50,487 nucleotides of DNA from Gammaproteobacteria bacterium (lineage in GTDB: Bacteria > Pseudomonadota > Gammaproteobacteria > Pseudomonadales > Pseudohongiellaceae). The stretch spans positions 1 through 50,487 of the forward strand of contig JAHEHN010000010.1 of the NCBI GenBank assembly GCA_024644515.1, given 5' to 3'. Position 1 is the first letter of the stretch, and the number at the start of each line of letters is the position of its first letter. The notes under the pieces were generated by a model. That model worked only from the letters and a program-made list of their open reading frames with translations, searched no databases and had not been told where the DNA came from. The position numbers were made by a program, and so were the translations under genes. Shown piece after piece: positions 9,812 through 18,812 of this stretch.

Positions 9812-9960
9812 TAAATGGCCATAGCTGCGGGTTGAAAAAGACAAAAATTACCAGGTGTGGTTTTCAGTGAGCATTGTATTTCAAAAGCCTTCGCGATGGC
9901 ATCGCCTCACTCAATAAGTCCGCGACTGCGACAATATGTCACATCTGTAGCGGCACTCAT

Positions 9961-9975
9961 TTTCCTATAATGACG
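9961..9975 (+). promoter_or_regulatory. Possible -10 promoter element upstream of the TonB receptor
   Basis: A perfect TATAAT hexamer lies at 9966-9971, about 40 bases upstream of the receptor start codon. No good -35 hexamer sits 16-18 bases upstream, so activity would need an activator. I see no convincing Fur-like palindrome nearby. Confidence 0.3.
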
Positions 9976-10010
9976 CCACTTTCCATGAACCTGAAGTGAA
10001 GTCTGATTTC

Positions 10011-12194
10011 ATGTCATCCAATCCAGTGGTAGTTGTAACTGAACTGCCTTTTCATTTGAATAGCAAAAAACTTGCCCTGAGCTCACTGCTAGCGTCGGCT
10101 TTACTGCTGCCGGTTTATTCCCAGGGCCAGGCTGCTGAGCCTGAAATCGAGGAAATTATTATTACCTCGGTGCGCGATACCAGTGTATTGATGACCGATG
10201 AAACCCTGGTCGCTCCACCTGATACAGCCCAGATGCTCCGCATGATGCCTGGTGCCAATCTCAACAAAAATGGCGAGCTGACCGGCATTGCCCAGTACCG
10301 CGGCATGTATGGCGACCGGATTAATATCAGTATTAATGGCTCAAGCATCAGTTCGGCCGGACCCAATGCCATGGATGCCCCGCTACATTATGCGCCGGTG
10401 GCTATTCTTAAGTCTCTGACGGTGCAGCGTGGCATCGCTCCGGTGAGCAGTGGCCAGGAAACTATCGGCGGCAGCATAGAAGCCAAAACCCATTCAGGCA
10501 ATTTCACCAACATTTCTGATTTCAGCTTTGCCGGCCGGGTTTACACTGGCCTGCAATCAATTAATTCAGGCAATGTCGCCAGCGCCGCGTTGGCCATCGC
10601 AAACGATACCCATTTGTTCAGCACTTCATTGATGACAGAAAGCGCCGATGACGCAGAATTTGCCGGTGGCAACATCACACCATCTGAATATGAACGTGAA
10701 CGTATTGACCTGCGCTATGGCTATCGGGATAACCGGCAGGACTTCAATGTCAGTGTTGCGGTCAATCAAACCGGCGATGCCGGAACCCCGGCGCTGCCAA
10801 TGGATATCCGCTCCATTGACAGCAAGCATCTTGATTTCGATTATCGTCAGGAAGGGGGGGCATTCAATATTGTTTCCTCTTTTTCTATTAACAGCATCGA
10901 ACACTGGATGACCAACTTTCATCTGCGTCGCCCACCCCAGGACAATATGATGACCAGCGGCGCCATGCGTTATCGGCAAACTTTCGCTGCAAGCGACAAT
11001 GCCAGTTTTTCCCTGCAGCTGGAGCAGCCGCTTGAAAACGGGTTGCGCCGATTCGGGCTTGACGGGCACTGGAGTGGTCATGATGCGGATATCAGTAATC
11101 CCAATGCCATGATGTTTGGCATCACTAATTTCTCCGATGTAGAAAGGGATATCGGCGGCGTTTTCCTTGAACAGGAAATGAGTATAGGGAGCAGGGTTGG
11201 TCTGGAAGCCGGCATACGACTGAACCAGGTGTCCATGGATGCAGGCAAGGTCGGGGCGAATCTCAATCCGATGGGCATGACCATGGGTATGCCGGTGATG
11301 ATGAATAACATGGCTGCCATGCTGGCCACTGGTTTCAACAGCCAGTCACTGGCGCAGGATGATACCAACGTAGACTGGTTCGCCAGACTCAGTGTTGAGA
11401 CCTCTGTCGCAACTACCTGGTATCTGGGTGCTGCCAGAAAAATGCGCGCACCTTCCTATCAGGAGCGTTACCTGTGGCTGCCATTGGAAGCTTCCGGCGG
11501 CCTGGCCGATGGCATTACCTATATTGGCAATATTGAACTCGACTCTGAAACCTCTCATGAACTGGAAGCAGGATTTGACTATAACCGCCCGGGTTTTGCT
11601 TTTTATCCGCGGGTTTTCTACAAGAGCGTGGATGATTATATTCAGGGTACCGCGTCCAGCAATATGACTGCCAACCAGTTTGCCATGATGATGGTGAATA
11701 TGGGGATGGGTTCAGCAAATCCCTTACAGTTTAACAATGTGGATGCGAGGCTCTATGGCCTTGATCTGGAGTCACGTTACCAGATCAACGAACGTCTCAG
11801 CCTGCAGGCCAACCTCAGTATGGTTCGAGGCGAACGACGGGATATTGATGATAATCTGTATCGAATCGCGCCGGACAACTTCCTGCTGGCACTGAACTGG
11901 AATGCCGGAAACTGGGAGGCGAGTCTGGAAAATATTACCTATGCCAGTCAGGACAGAATTTCAGTGACCAACCGTGAGCTCCCCACAGGTGCTTACAGCC
12001 TGCTGAATCTGAACACGCGTTTTTACCCGCAGGAAAATCTGGAGATAGGTCTGGGTATCAATAATATGCTGGACCGCGAATACCGTGATCACCTGGCGGG
12101 TTACAACCGGGCATTTAATCCTGATATCGCTTTACGTGACAGGCTTCCCGGCCTGGGTAGAAATCTTTATGGGCGATTGATCTGGCAGTTCTAG
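10011..12194 (+). CDS. TonB-dependent receptor, methionine-rich, copper-receptor-like
   Basis: Outer-membrane gated beta-barrel of 727 residues. A signal peptide (about residues 1-42) is followed by a TonB-box-like EEIIITS (47-53), the plug, and a barrel ending in a C-terminal aromatic (LIWQF). In the plug, the RGMYGDRINISINGS and PNAMDAP motifs match the TonB copper-receptor group (OprC/NosA). Two barrel segments are methionine-crowded: about 421-438 with eight Met and about 552-566 with six, which suits Cu(I) binding in extracellular loops. The Cys that OprC has four residues before the conserved plug Met is Gly here. I use the ATG at 10011; a GTG at 9996 is possible. A siderophore role cannot be excluded. 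It is convergent with the next gene. Confidence 0.85.
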   Translation: MSSNPVVVVTELPFHLNSKKLALSSLLASALLLPVYSQGQAAEPEIEEIIITSVRDTSVLMTDETLVAPPDTAQMLRMMPGANLNKNGELTGIAQYRGMYGDRINISINGSSISSAGPNAMDAPLHYAPVAILKSLTVQRGIAPVSSGQETIGGSIEAKTHSGNFTNISDFSFAGRVYTGLQSINSGNVASAALAIANDTHLFSTSLMTESADDAEFAGGNITPSEYERERIDLRYGYRDNRQDFNVSVAVNQTGDAGTPALPMDIRSIDSKHLDFDYRQEGGAFNIVSSFSINSIEHWMTNFHLRRPPQDNMMTSGAMRYRQTFAASDNASFSLQLEQPLENGLRRFGLDGHWSGHDADISNPNAMMFGITNFSDVERDIGGVFLEQEMSIGSRVGLEAGIRLNQVSMDAGKVGANLNPMGMTMGMPVMMNNMAAMLATGFNSQSLAQDDTNVDWFARLSVETSVATTWYLGAARKMRAPSYQERYLWLPLEASGGLADGITYIGNIELDSETSHELEAGFDYNRPGFAFYPRVFYKSVDDYIQGTASSNMTANQFAMMMVNMGMGSANPLQFNNVDARLYGLDLESRYQINERLSLQANLSMVRGERRDIDDNLYRIAPDNFLLALNWNAGNWEASLENITYASQDRISVTNRELPTGAYSLLNLNTRFYPQENLEIGLGINNMLDREYRDHLAGYNRAFNPDIALRDRLPGLGRNLYGRLIWQF

Positions 12195-12214
12195 ACTAAA
12201 ACCTCGGGCCGGAT

Positions 12215-12826
12215 TTACTCATCGCTGCCGTTTAGGCGTTCATAATTTTCCATGCGTTCTTTTGCTTCGACAAATTCGATAAGGGATTGCAAAAATTCCG
12301 GGTTTTCCCGTGCCAGTGTCTGCATTTTTTTCTGCAGTTCTTTATGCTGCATGGGAATGGAAAATTGTTGTGGGACCGCAATACCACCCGATACAGATCC
12401 TGACGGGAGTTCACCTGGGTTGCTTCGGGTGGTTCTGAACATGGCCAGATGATCCTGTGCTTCAGCTCTGGTGGCTTCCCGTTCAAATTCAGGTTTACAT
12501 TCGCGGAAATTAAACAGGGAATTAATGCGTTTCTCCGTATCGCAGCTAATCCTGAAGCGTTTTTCATCCACCAGTTCATTAAACAGGTCATAGACTTTGT
12601 CTTCGGCGGCAACAGTCATCTCTCTGAGTCGATACAGAGGCAGTTGTTCGGTCACAATAATTTCTTCGGTAGGTCTTTCTCTGCCAGAGGCTATGGTGGT
12701 TGAACTGTTGGCTGCCGGCTGGTCTGGTTCAGGGGAAGAATCAGTCTGGGCAAAAGAGATTTGAGCAATACTGCTCACCAGCACCATGGTCAGGAGCTTG
12801 CGTGTTATTACCTTTATATTTTCCAT
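12215..12826 (-). CDS. Secreted protein of unknown function with a TonB-box-like segment
   Basis: A 203-residue protein with a clear Sec signal peptide (basic start, hydrophobic stretch, probable cleavage after SFA at residue 26), so periplasmic or secreted. The mature part begins with a Ser/Pro/Asp-rich linker, then EEIIVTE (54-60), then a charged helical region with two cysteines (in RISCDTE and FRECKPE) that could form a disulfide, and a glutamate-rich C-terminal helix. I recall similar unassigned proteins in marine gammaproteobacteria but no function is known to me. The gene is convergent with the TonB receptor, 20 bases apart. The EEIIVT segment resembles the TonB box of that receptor (see findings). 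Confidence 0.75.
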   Translation of the reverse strand: MENIKVITRKLLTMVLVSSIAQISFAQTDSSPEPDQPAANSSTTIASGRERPTEEIIVTEQLPLYRLREMTVAAEDKVYDLFNELVDEKRFRISCDTEKRINSLFNFRECKPEFEREATRAEAQDHLAMFRTTRSNPGELPSGSVSGGIAVPQQFSIPMQHKELQKKMQTLARENPEFLQSLIEFVEAKERMENYERLNGSDE

Positions 12827-12959
12827 AATATAAATCCTGGTTTCCTGTCATCGCCGTTATTGTTATTAATTTATGATTCCATTGTCCAGTTTTTCCGAGT
12901 CACTAATCTGCAACCATGAAAAAAGGGGACAGGTATAAATTCAGAACATTGAATGCCTA

Positions 12960-12990
12960 AGGTTTTTGCCCCCAGTCGGGATAAAAACCT
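12960..12990 (-). terminator. Probable terminator downstream of uvrA
   Basis: An 8-bp inverted repeat, AGGTTTTT (12960-12967) and AAAAACCT (12983-12990), encloses a second short CCC/GGG pairing. It sits 37 bases past the uvrA stop codon. The outer A/T stem gives a U-rich side on either strand, so it could work in both directions. The preceding bases contain GGGGACAGG-type sequence but no gene. Confidence 0.5.
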
Positions 12991-13026
12991 GGAGAATATC
13001 TCAGGCCTGGATTGCTGAAAGCTGCT

Positions 13027-15891
13027 TCAGGCCAGGGTTTTTTTCAGAAAATGTCCGGTATGGCTGCCTTTGACTTTGGCCACTTGCTCCGGTGTACCGG
13101 TGGCAATAATCTGGCCACCTTCGTCGCCGCCTTCCGGGCCAAGATCCACAATCCAGTCAGCGGTCTTGATGACATCCAGGTTGTGTTCAATGACCACGAT
13201 AGTATTGCCGTGATCGCGCAGACGATGCAGTACATTCAACAACTGTTTGATATCGTGGAAATGCAAACCGGTAGTGGGTTCATCAAGTATGTAAAGGGTC
13301 TGCCCGGTATCGCGTTTGGATAATTCACGTGCCAGTTTCACACGCTGGGCTTCGCCGCCGGACAGCGTGGTAGCGGACTGGCCCAGGCGAATATAGGAAA
13401 GCCCGACTTCAATCAGAGTTTGCAGTTTGCGGGCTATCTGCGGTACCGGGTCGAAAAACTCGCGCGCATCCTCAATGGTCATATCCAGCACTTCATGAAT
13501 ATTCTTGCCCTTGTATTTCACTTCCAGGGTTTCGCGGTTATAGCGTTTGCCCTTGCAGATATCACACATGACATAGATGTCCGGCAGGAAATGCATTTCC
13601 ACTTTCACCAGACCATCGCCCTGGCAGGCTTCACAACGACCACCCTTGACATTGAAACTGAAGCGCCCGGGTTTATAGCCACGGGAACGTGATTCCTGGG
13701 TGGCGGAAAACAGTTCCCGCACCGGGGTAAAAATACCGGTATAGGTAGCCGGGTTGGAACGCGGTGTACGTCCGATCGGGCTCTGGTCAATATCCACCAC
13801 CTTGTCCAGTTGCTGCAGACCGTCCAGCTTGTCATAGGGGGCCGCATCCAGGGTTGATGCTCGATTAAGGACTGTTGCTGCCAGTGGATAGAGGGTGTTG
13901 TTGATCAGCGTGGACTTTCCGGAACCCGAGACACCGGTAATGCAGGTCATCAGGCCTAGGGGGATTTCCAGCGTGACATTTTTCAGATTGTTGCCGCTGG
14001 CACCGGTCAGTACCAGTTGTTTTTTCGGGTCGTTTTCAGCGCGCTGGTCAGGAATCTCAATTCGCTCCTTGCCGGAAAGATAGCGTCCGGTAAGTGAGTT
14101 CTTGTTCTTTATAATTTGATCTACGCTGCCCTGGGCAACTACTTCGCCACCATGTACGCCGGCACCCGGACCGATATCAATGACATGATCGGCAGTGTAA
14201 ATGGCTTCTTCATCATGTTCGACGACAATGACGGTATTACCAATGTCGCGCAGATGTTTCAGGGTTTTCAACAGGCGGTCATTATCGCGCTGGTGCAAAC
14301 CGATGGAGGGCTCGTCCAGGATATACATCACGCCCACCAGTCCGGCACCGATCTGGCTGGCCAGGCGGATACGCTGGGCTTCACCCCCGGACAGGGTGTC
14401 GGCACTGCGATTCAGGGTCAGGTAGTTCAGTCCCACATCAATCAGAAAGCGCAGGCGGTCATCAATTTCCTTGAGAATCTTTTCAGCGATGCTGGCTTTT
14501 TTGCCGCGAAATTTCAGGCTGTTGAAATAGTCGGCAGCCCCGGCAATGGTCATCGCAGTAATTTCGGGTAAGGCATGTTTATCAATAAAGACATGACGTG
14601 CATCCCGTCGCAGGCGCGTGCCCTGACAGTCCGGGCAATGCTGTGAGCTCAGGTACTTGGAGAATTCTTCGCGTACCGTATTGGAATCGGTTTCCCGGTA
14701 GCGGCGTTCCATGTTCGGTAATATGCCCTCAAAGGCATGACTGCGGGTAAAGTTGTCGCCCCGTTCATTTACAAAACTGAAATCAACTTTGTCAGTGCCG
14801 CTGCCATGAAGAATGATTTTCTGGAACTTTTTCGGCAGCTTGTTCCAGGGAGTCTCCAGGCTAAAGCCATAATGCTCCGCCAGTGAAGTGAGTAACTGGA
14901 AATAATAGATATTGCGGCGATCCCAACGTCGGATTGCCCCTTCAGCGAGGCTGAGTGAATCATCGACGATCACTCTTTTTTCATCAAAAAACTGCTTCAG
15001 GCCAAGGCCGTCGCAGGTTTCGCAGGCGCCAGCCGGATTATTAAAGGAAAACAGTCTGGGCTCGAGCTCGGTAATGCTGTGACCACAGACCGGGCAGGCA
15101 AACAGTGAGGAAAACACCAGATCCGCGGGTTTTTTTGCATCTTTCCTGCTTTTACTTTTTTCATCTGTACTTTCATCATCCATAAAACTGGCAATGGCAA
15201 TGCCGCTGGCAATTTGCAGGGCAGTTTCAAAGGATTCCGCCAGCCGTTGTTCCATATCCGGTCTTACCTTGAAGCGGTCAATTACGGCTTCAATAGTATG
15301 TTTCTTGTTTTTATCCAGTGCCGGCGGGTATTCCAGTTCGGTGACAATGCCGTTGACACGGGCCCTGATAAAACCACTGGTCTTTAGCTCATTAAAAATA
15401 TGCACATGTTCGCCCTTGCGCTCTCTGACAATAGGTGCGAGCAGCATGATGCGGCTACCTTCCGGCAGGGCCAGTACCTGATCTACCATCTGGCTGACGG
15501 TTTGTGCCTCGAGTTTTTTATGATGATCAGGGCAATAGGGATCGCCCACCCTGGCAAACAATAAGCGCAGGTAGTCATAAATTTCCGTGATTGTGCCCAC
15601 GGTTGAACGTGGATTGTGGGAGGTGGACTTTTGCTCAATGGAGATTGCCGGTGACAGTCCGGAGATCTGGTCCATATCCGGTTTGTCCATCATCGACAGG
15701 AATTGCCTGGCATAGGTGGACAGGGATTCCACATAGCGGCGCTGGCCTTCAGCGTAAAGGGTATCAAAAGCGAGAGAAGATTTGCCTGATCCGGAAATAC
15801 CGGTAATTACTACCAGTTTATCCCGGGGAATAGTCAGATCAATGTTTTTCAGGTTGTGGGTGCGAGCCCCCCTGACGACGATGTTATCCAT
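13027..15891 (-). CDS. uvrA: Excinuclease ABC subunit A
   Basis: DNA-damage recognition ATPase of nucleotide excision repair. UvrA dimers find lesions and load UvrB. The 954-residue protein has the full family layout: Walker [10 protein letters not shown] near residue 31, an insertion domain, a first zinc module (CPVCGH with a later CETC), ABC signature LSGGEAQR, Walker [11 protein letters not shown], second Walker [10 protein letters not shown], the large zinc finger (CEAC ... CDIC), a second LSGGEAQR and [10 protein letters not shown]. It is slightly longer than E. coli UvrA (940). An internal acidic/basic patch around residues 240-255 ([17 protein letters not shown]) looks like a loop expansion. 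The start is an ATG. It is divergent from ssb, as in many gammaproteobacteria, with a 220-base intergenic region in which I find no canonical LexA box. Confidence 0.97.
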   Translation of the reverse strand: MDNIVVRGARTHNLKNIDLTIPRDKLVVITGISGSGKSSLAFDTLYAEGQRRYVESLSTYARQFLSMMDKPDMDQISGLSPAISIEQKSTSHNPRSTVGTITEIYDYLRLLFARVGDPYCPDHHKKLEAQTVSQMVDQVLALPEGSRIMLLAPIVRERKGEHVHIFNELKTSGFIRARVNGIVTELEYPPALDKNKKHTIEAVIDRFKVRPDMEQRLAESFETALQIASGIAIASFMDDESTDEKSKSRKDAKKPADLVFSSLFACPVCGHSITELEPRLFSFNNPAGACETCDGLGLKQFFDEKRVIVDDSLSLAEGAIRRWDRRNIYYFQLLTSLAEHYGFSLETPWNKLPKKFQKIILHGSGTDKVDFSFVNERGDNFTRSHAFEGILPNMERRYRETDSNTVREEFSKYLSSQHCPDCQGTRLRRDARHVFIDKHALPEITAMTIAGAADYFNSLKFRGKKASIAEKILKEIDDRLRFLIDVGLNYLTLNRSADTLSGGEAQRIRLASQIGAGLVGVMYILDEPSIGLHQRDNDRLLKTLKHLRDIGNTVIVVEHDEEAIYTADHVIDIGPGAGVHGGEVVAQGSVDQIIKNKNSLTGRYLSGKERIEIPDQRAENDPKKQLVLTGASGNNLKNVTLEIPLGLMTCITGVSGSGKSTLINNTLYPLAATVLNRASTLDAAPYDKLDGLQQLDKVVDIDQSPIGRTPRSNPATYTGIFTPVRELFSATQESRSRGYKPGRFSFNVKGGRCEACQGDGLVKVEMHFLPDIYVMCDICKGKRYNRETLEVKYKGKNIHEVLDMTIEDAREFFDPVPQIARKLQTLIEVGLSYIRLGQSATTLSGGEAQRVKLARELSKRDTGQTLYILDEPTTGLHFHDIKQLLNVLHRLRDHGNTIVVIEHNLDVIKTADWIVDLGPEGGDEGGQIIATGTPEQVAKVKGSHTGHFLKKTLA

Positions 15892-16111
15892 GTGGCTGAT
15901 AGCTTGTACCTATTGTCCGTGTTGTTTGTTTTGGCTGTATGGCCTGAATCTCTGAGTAGTTGTTCGACTGGTTTCTGGTATTGGATGCTTAATTGGGTGA
16001 AAGGAATAACCAAACCGGTAATTATACTCCGGAAAGCTATTTATGATCGAATTTTTTCAGAAGCATGCTAGACTTGATGTCATAAATTATTATTCATTTT
16101 TGGAGGATGTT

Positions 16112-16603
16112 GTGGCGAGTAGAGGTATCAATAAAGTAATTCTGGTCGGTAATGTTGGGGGAGACCCGGAAACCCGATATATGCCCAATGGCAATGCCGT
16201 CACAAATATTACCCTGGCCACGAGTGAAACCTGGAAAGATAAAAACAGCGGCGAACAACAGGAGCGTACGGAGTGGCATCGAATCACTTTTTACCAACGC
16301 CTGGCTGAAATTGTTGCTGAATATGTCCGCAAGGGCTCAAAACTGTATGTAGAAGGCAGATTGCAGACCCGCTCCTGGGAACAGGATGGTGTTAAACGTT
16401 ATGCCACAGATATTATCGCCAACGAAATGCAGATGCTCGATAGCCGCGGTGGCAATGCCGGCTCTGGCGGCGGCGGTTACCAGGCTCAGCCTTCAGATTC
16501 CTCACAAGCGCCTTCGCGCTCGCCCGCTCAACAGGCTGGCGGAGCCGCCCCACAGCAGGCCCCTGCTGACATGGATAGCTTTGACGACGATATTCCTTTC
16601 TAG
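16112..16603 (+). CDS. ssb: Single-stranded DNA-binding protein
   Basis: SSB coats single-stranded DNA in replication, recombination and repair, and recruits partners through its acidic tip. The 163-residue protein has an N-terminal OB fold ([15 protein letters not shown], then the WHRI and [12 protein letters not shown] segments) to about residue 110. A disordered Gly/Gln/Pro/Ser-rich linker and the conserved tip DSFDDDIPF follow. The start is the GTG at 16112, with GGAGG six bases ahead; the frame stays open back to 16043, but those 23 residues are not SSB-like. The stop codon lies inside a 10-bp hairpin. It is divergent from uvrA. Confidence 0.96.
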   Translation: MASRGINKVILVGNVGGDPETRYMPNGNAVTNITLATSETWKDKNSGEQQERTEWHRITFYQRLAEIVAEYVRKGSKLYVEGRLQTRSWEQDGVKRYATDIIANEMQMLDSRGGNAGSGGGGYQAQPSDSSQAPSRSPAQQAGGAAPQQAPADMDSFDDDIPF

Positions 16604-16612
16604 GAATATCGT
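16587..16612 (+). terminator. Hairpin spanning the ssb stop codon
   Basis: A perfect 10-bp inverted repeat, ACGATATTCC (16587-16596) and GGAATATCGT (16603-16612), has a six-base loop that includes most of the TAG stop. The 5' arm encodes the conserved acidic tip. It is followed by only a weak T stretch (TTTC), so it may be a terminator or a 3'-end stabilising stem. Confidence 0.5.
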
Positions 16613-16813
16613 TTCAGGCTTGCGGGCGCCGATTCAATTTATTGTTTCTTTTCTTTCCTTGCATCAACCACTTGCCGGCGCCCTTGCAAGGCAGGAATTC
16701 GTCATCCAGCCAGGTATCTGCAAACGCATTTTCAGTTTTACCCGGATATTTCCCGCTTTTGGACAAAGTCCGGTAAGCTATCGCATTATTCATTTCAAGA
16801 GTTTTGATAAGCC

Positions 16814-17857
16814 GTGAAGTTTCTAGTATTTGGAGCCAATAGTCAGCTTGGTCAGGAACTGATCCGGCTGCTGACCGACACAGAGATTGAGTTCTCTGCT
16901 CTGGATACTGATCAGCTTGATTTGCTGAAACCCAAGGAGGTGGTCAAAGCAGTCAGTCGAATTAATCCCACCCAGCTGATCAATGTATCGACTTATTCAA
17001 ATCTGCAAAAAGCGGAAAGTGACCCCCAGGCGGCTAAAAGATGCGATCTGATCAATACGGATGGTGTGACAGCCCTGGCCCGGGTTTGCAAGCAGCTCAA
17101 TATTCCCATCATTCATCATTCCTCCAGCTATGTCTTTGATGGCCTGAAAAAAGAAACCTATGACGAAGAAGATGAAGCCAACCCTGTTTGCAGCTACGGC
17201 AAAAGCAAATGGTATGGAGAACGCACTCTCAGAGAGGAAGCCGAGAAACATATTATTCTGCGTACAGACTGGCTGTTCAGTGCCCACCGTAATAAATATT
17301 TTCTCAACCTGATCGATTCCTGCAAGGAAAATGCAGGCAAGATCAGTGTCGTGGACAATCGCTTCAGTCCGACCCATGCCGGCGATGCGGCGCGGGTGAT
17401 TTTGGGCATCGTCAAGCAGGTAGACTGTAATGCTGAAGTATGGGGAACCTATCATTACAACGCCATGCAAGCAGTTAATCAGGACCAGTTTGTGCTGCAT
17501 GTGCTGGAAGAAGCCGCCAAACTTGATGCCGTGCTGGATAAAATATTGCCGTCTCTGGAAATAGAATTATTGCCGGTGGAGCGTCCCTATATTCAAAATT
17601 CTGCTCTCAACGCGAGCAAGATCATGGGCACCTTTGGCATAAAGCAGCATTCACGCGGAGCTGGTATTACTGCTGTGCTGGAAGAAATTTATGGGGTTAA
17701 AAAAGAAAAACCGCCTGTTCAAGGCAGTAGTGCTGCGATAACAGGCGATAATGAACGTCAGGCAAGGACTACAACCAGGGCGAAGCGCAAAAAAACTTCT
17801 ACTAAAAAGCCCAGCCAGTCGAAGCCGCCCGCCAAAAAAGCCGTAAAGCAAAAATAG
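16814..17857 (+). CDS. RmlD-like sugar-nucleotide reductase with basic C-terminal tail
   Basis: Short-chain dehydrogenase-type protein of 347 residues resembling dTDP-4-dehydrorhamnose reductase. The Rossmann motif GANSQLGQ is at residues 7-14. SSYVFDG and the catalytic pair in SYGKSKWYGE (Tyr-x3-Lys) follow. RmlD uses NAD(P)H to finish dTDP-rhamnose synthesis, but no rmlA, B or C is nearby, so the true substrate may differ. The enzyme core ends near residue 295. The last 50 residues are Lys/Thr/Ser/Pro-rich (KRKKTSTKKPSQSK and PPAKKAVKQK), like a histone H1 tail. The start is a GTG before KFLVFGAN. Its last 56 bases overlap the end of the opposite-strand tauE-like gene. Confidence 0.82.
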   Translation: MKFLVFGANSQLGQELIRLLTDTEIEFSALDTDQLDLLKPKEVVKAVSRINPTQLINVSTYSNLQKAESDPQAAKRCDLINTDGVTALARVCKQLNIPIIHHSSSYVFDGLKKETYDEEDEANPVCSYGKSKWYGERTLREEAEKHIILRTDWLFSAHRNKYFLNLIDSCKENAGKISVVDNRFSPTHAGDAARVILGIVKQVDCNAEVWGTYHYNAMQAVNQDQFVLHVLEEAAKLDAVLDKILPSLEIELLPVERPYIQNSALNASKIMGTFGIKQHSRGAGITAVLEEIYGVKKEKPPVQGSSAAITGDNERQARTTTRAKRKKTSTKKPSQSKPPAKKAVKQK

Positions 17858-18548
17858 TTACCATTGCCTTGATCAGGCGCCGGAAAAAAATATCCGGCAT
17901 CAGGTTCAGGGAATACTTTCCTACGGTGGTGCCGGCAATACCGGTAAGCCATGAAAGGAGAATTACCGGCAGCCATGTCAGGTAATCAAAGCCTGCCAGA
18001 AAATACCCGACAGTTTTGAACACTGACATTGCCAGCAGGGTGCCGGCAATGGTGGCAACAATACTTTCCTTTGGCAATTTACTGTTAACCATGAGCGACT
18101 GTAGCAGACCGCCGGCCCCTGAAACTGTCGATAAAAAGGTGTGAATAATGCCAATCCAGAAATAGGGTTGCGGAATTTTCTCAGCCAACTTGCGTGAGCC
18201 CTTGCTACTTGGTACCCAACTGAACCAGAGCATGACAGAACCCAGGAGAAGCGCGATAGCAACTTCGGACAGGCTGAAATAAATCAGGGTGCCCAGCAAT
18301 GCCCCGATCACGGAGCCAGGAATGAAAGGCAGGGTAATATGCCAGGCAATATGCCGATAAAACTGAAGTGTACGCGTCACCTGGCCGGCAAAGACAAACA
18401 CGCCATTTAAGGGAATCACGATACCGATGGGCATGATTTGCGAGCAGGTTGCCAGAATTAACAGGCCACCCCCCATTCCCGCCACAGTAGATAAATAGGC
18501 ACCGAAAAAGCAGATTGCAGGGACCAGAAAAATCAAATAATCGCTCAC
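17802..18548 (-). CDS. TauE/SafE family sulfite/organosulfonate exporter-like permease
   Basis: Inner-membrane protein of 248 residues with about eight hydrophobic helices. The family glycine motif VAGMGGGLLIL is in the first helix and a second copy (SGAGGLLQS) in the middle, the duplicated signature of TauE/SafE (DUF81) permeases. Members are proposed to export sulfite, sulfoacetate or related C2 compounds; the substrate here is unknown. The frame stays open to a TTG at 18629, but that part is encoded by the heptamer repeat. I therefore start at the GTG at 18548, right before SDYLIFLVPA. Its 3' end, encoding the final helix, overlaps the lysine-rich tail of the convergent rmlD-like gene by 56 bases. 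Confidence 0.83.
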   Translation of the reverse strand: MSDYLIFLVPAICFFGAYLSTVAGMGGGLLILATCSQIMPIGIVIPLNGVFVFAGQVTRTLQFYRHIAWHITLPFIPGSVIGALLGTLIYFSLSEVAIALLLGSVMLWFSWVPSSKGSRKLAEKIPQPYFWIGIIHTFLSTVSGAGGLLQSLMVNSKLPKESIVATIAGTLLAMSVFKTVGYFLAGFDYLTWLPVILLSWLTGIAGTTVGKYSLNLMPDIFFRRLIKAMVTIFALRLFWRAASTGWAF

Positions 18549-18593
18549 GGGGGGCAGGCCTGGGAAAATGAGGCAGGCATTATAACGGAAACA

Positions 18594-18766
18594 GGATGCA
18601 GGAGGCAGGAGGCAGGTTACAAGTTTCAAGTTTCAAGAGACAAGCAAGAAAAGATAAAGGATAAAGGTGAGCGCCATCCGACGGGGCGACCTTTGGTCGC
18701 CTGCTTGAGACTTGAGACTTGAGACTTGAGACTTGAGACTTGAGACTTGTAATTTGTGACTTGCCC
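18594..18766. repeat. Heptamer-array/hairpin repeat element, copy 1
   Basis: Left side: eleven 7-bp units in one phase from 18594 to 18670 (GGATGCA, GGAGGCA twice, GGTTACA, AGTTTCA twice, AGAGACA, then A/G-rich units). Centre: a REP-like half (GCGCCATCCGAC) and a perfect 7-bp stem GGCGACC-TTT-GGTCGCC at 18685-18701. Right side: six perfect CTTGAGA units at 18704-18745, then CTTGTAA, TTTGTGA and CTTGCCC to 18766. The two arms are inverted relative to each other. It lies between the tauE-like start and moeA. The part 18681-18720 recurs almost identically at 46421-46460. Confidence 0.85.
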
Positions 18767-18812
18767 CCGGCGCCCGTTGTAGAATAACGGTCTCGTTTTC
18801 AGGATGTATTGT

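Noticed and set aside
12917-12945. GGGGACAGG-type sequence as a mobile-element end
   Set aside because: It resembles short sequences often seen near REP-associated transposases, but there is only one copy here and no inverted partner or gene.
15930-16030. CTGTATGG and CTGGTATT sequences as an SOS box
   Set aside because: The second half-site ACAG is missing at the required spacing in both cases.
18549-18629. N-terminal extension of the tauE-like protein to 18629
   Set aside because: It would be encoded by the heptamer repeat units from a TTG, and the family's first helix starts right after the GTG at 18548.
18704-18766. CRISPR-like repeat array
   Set aside because: The units are 7 bp and directly abutting, with no unique spacers and no cas genes in the window.
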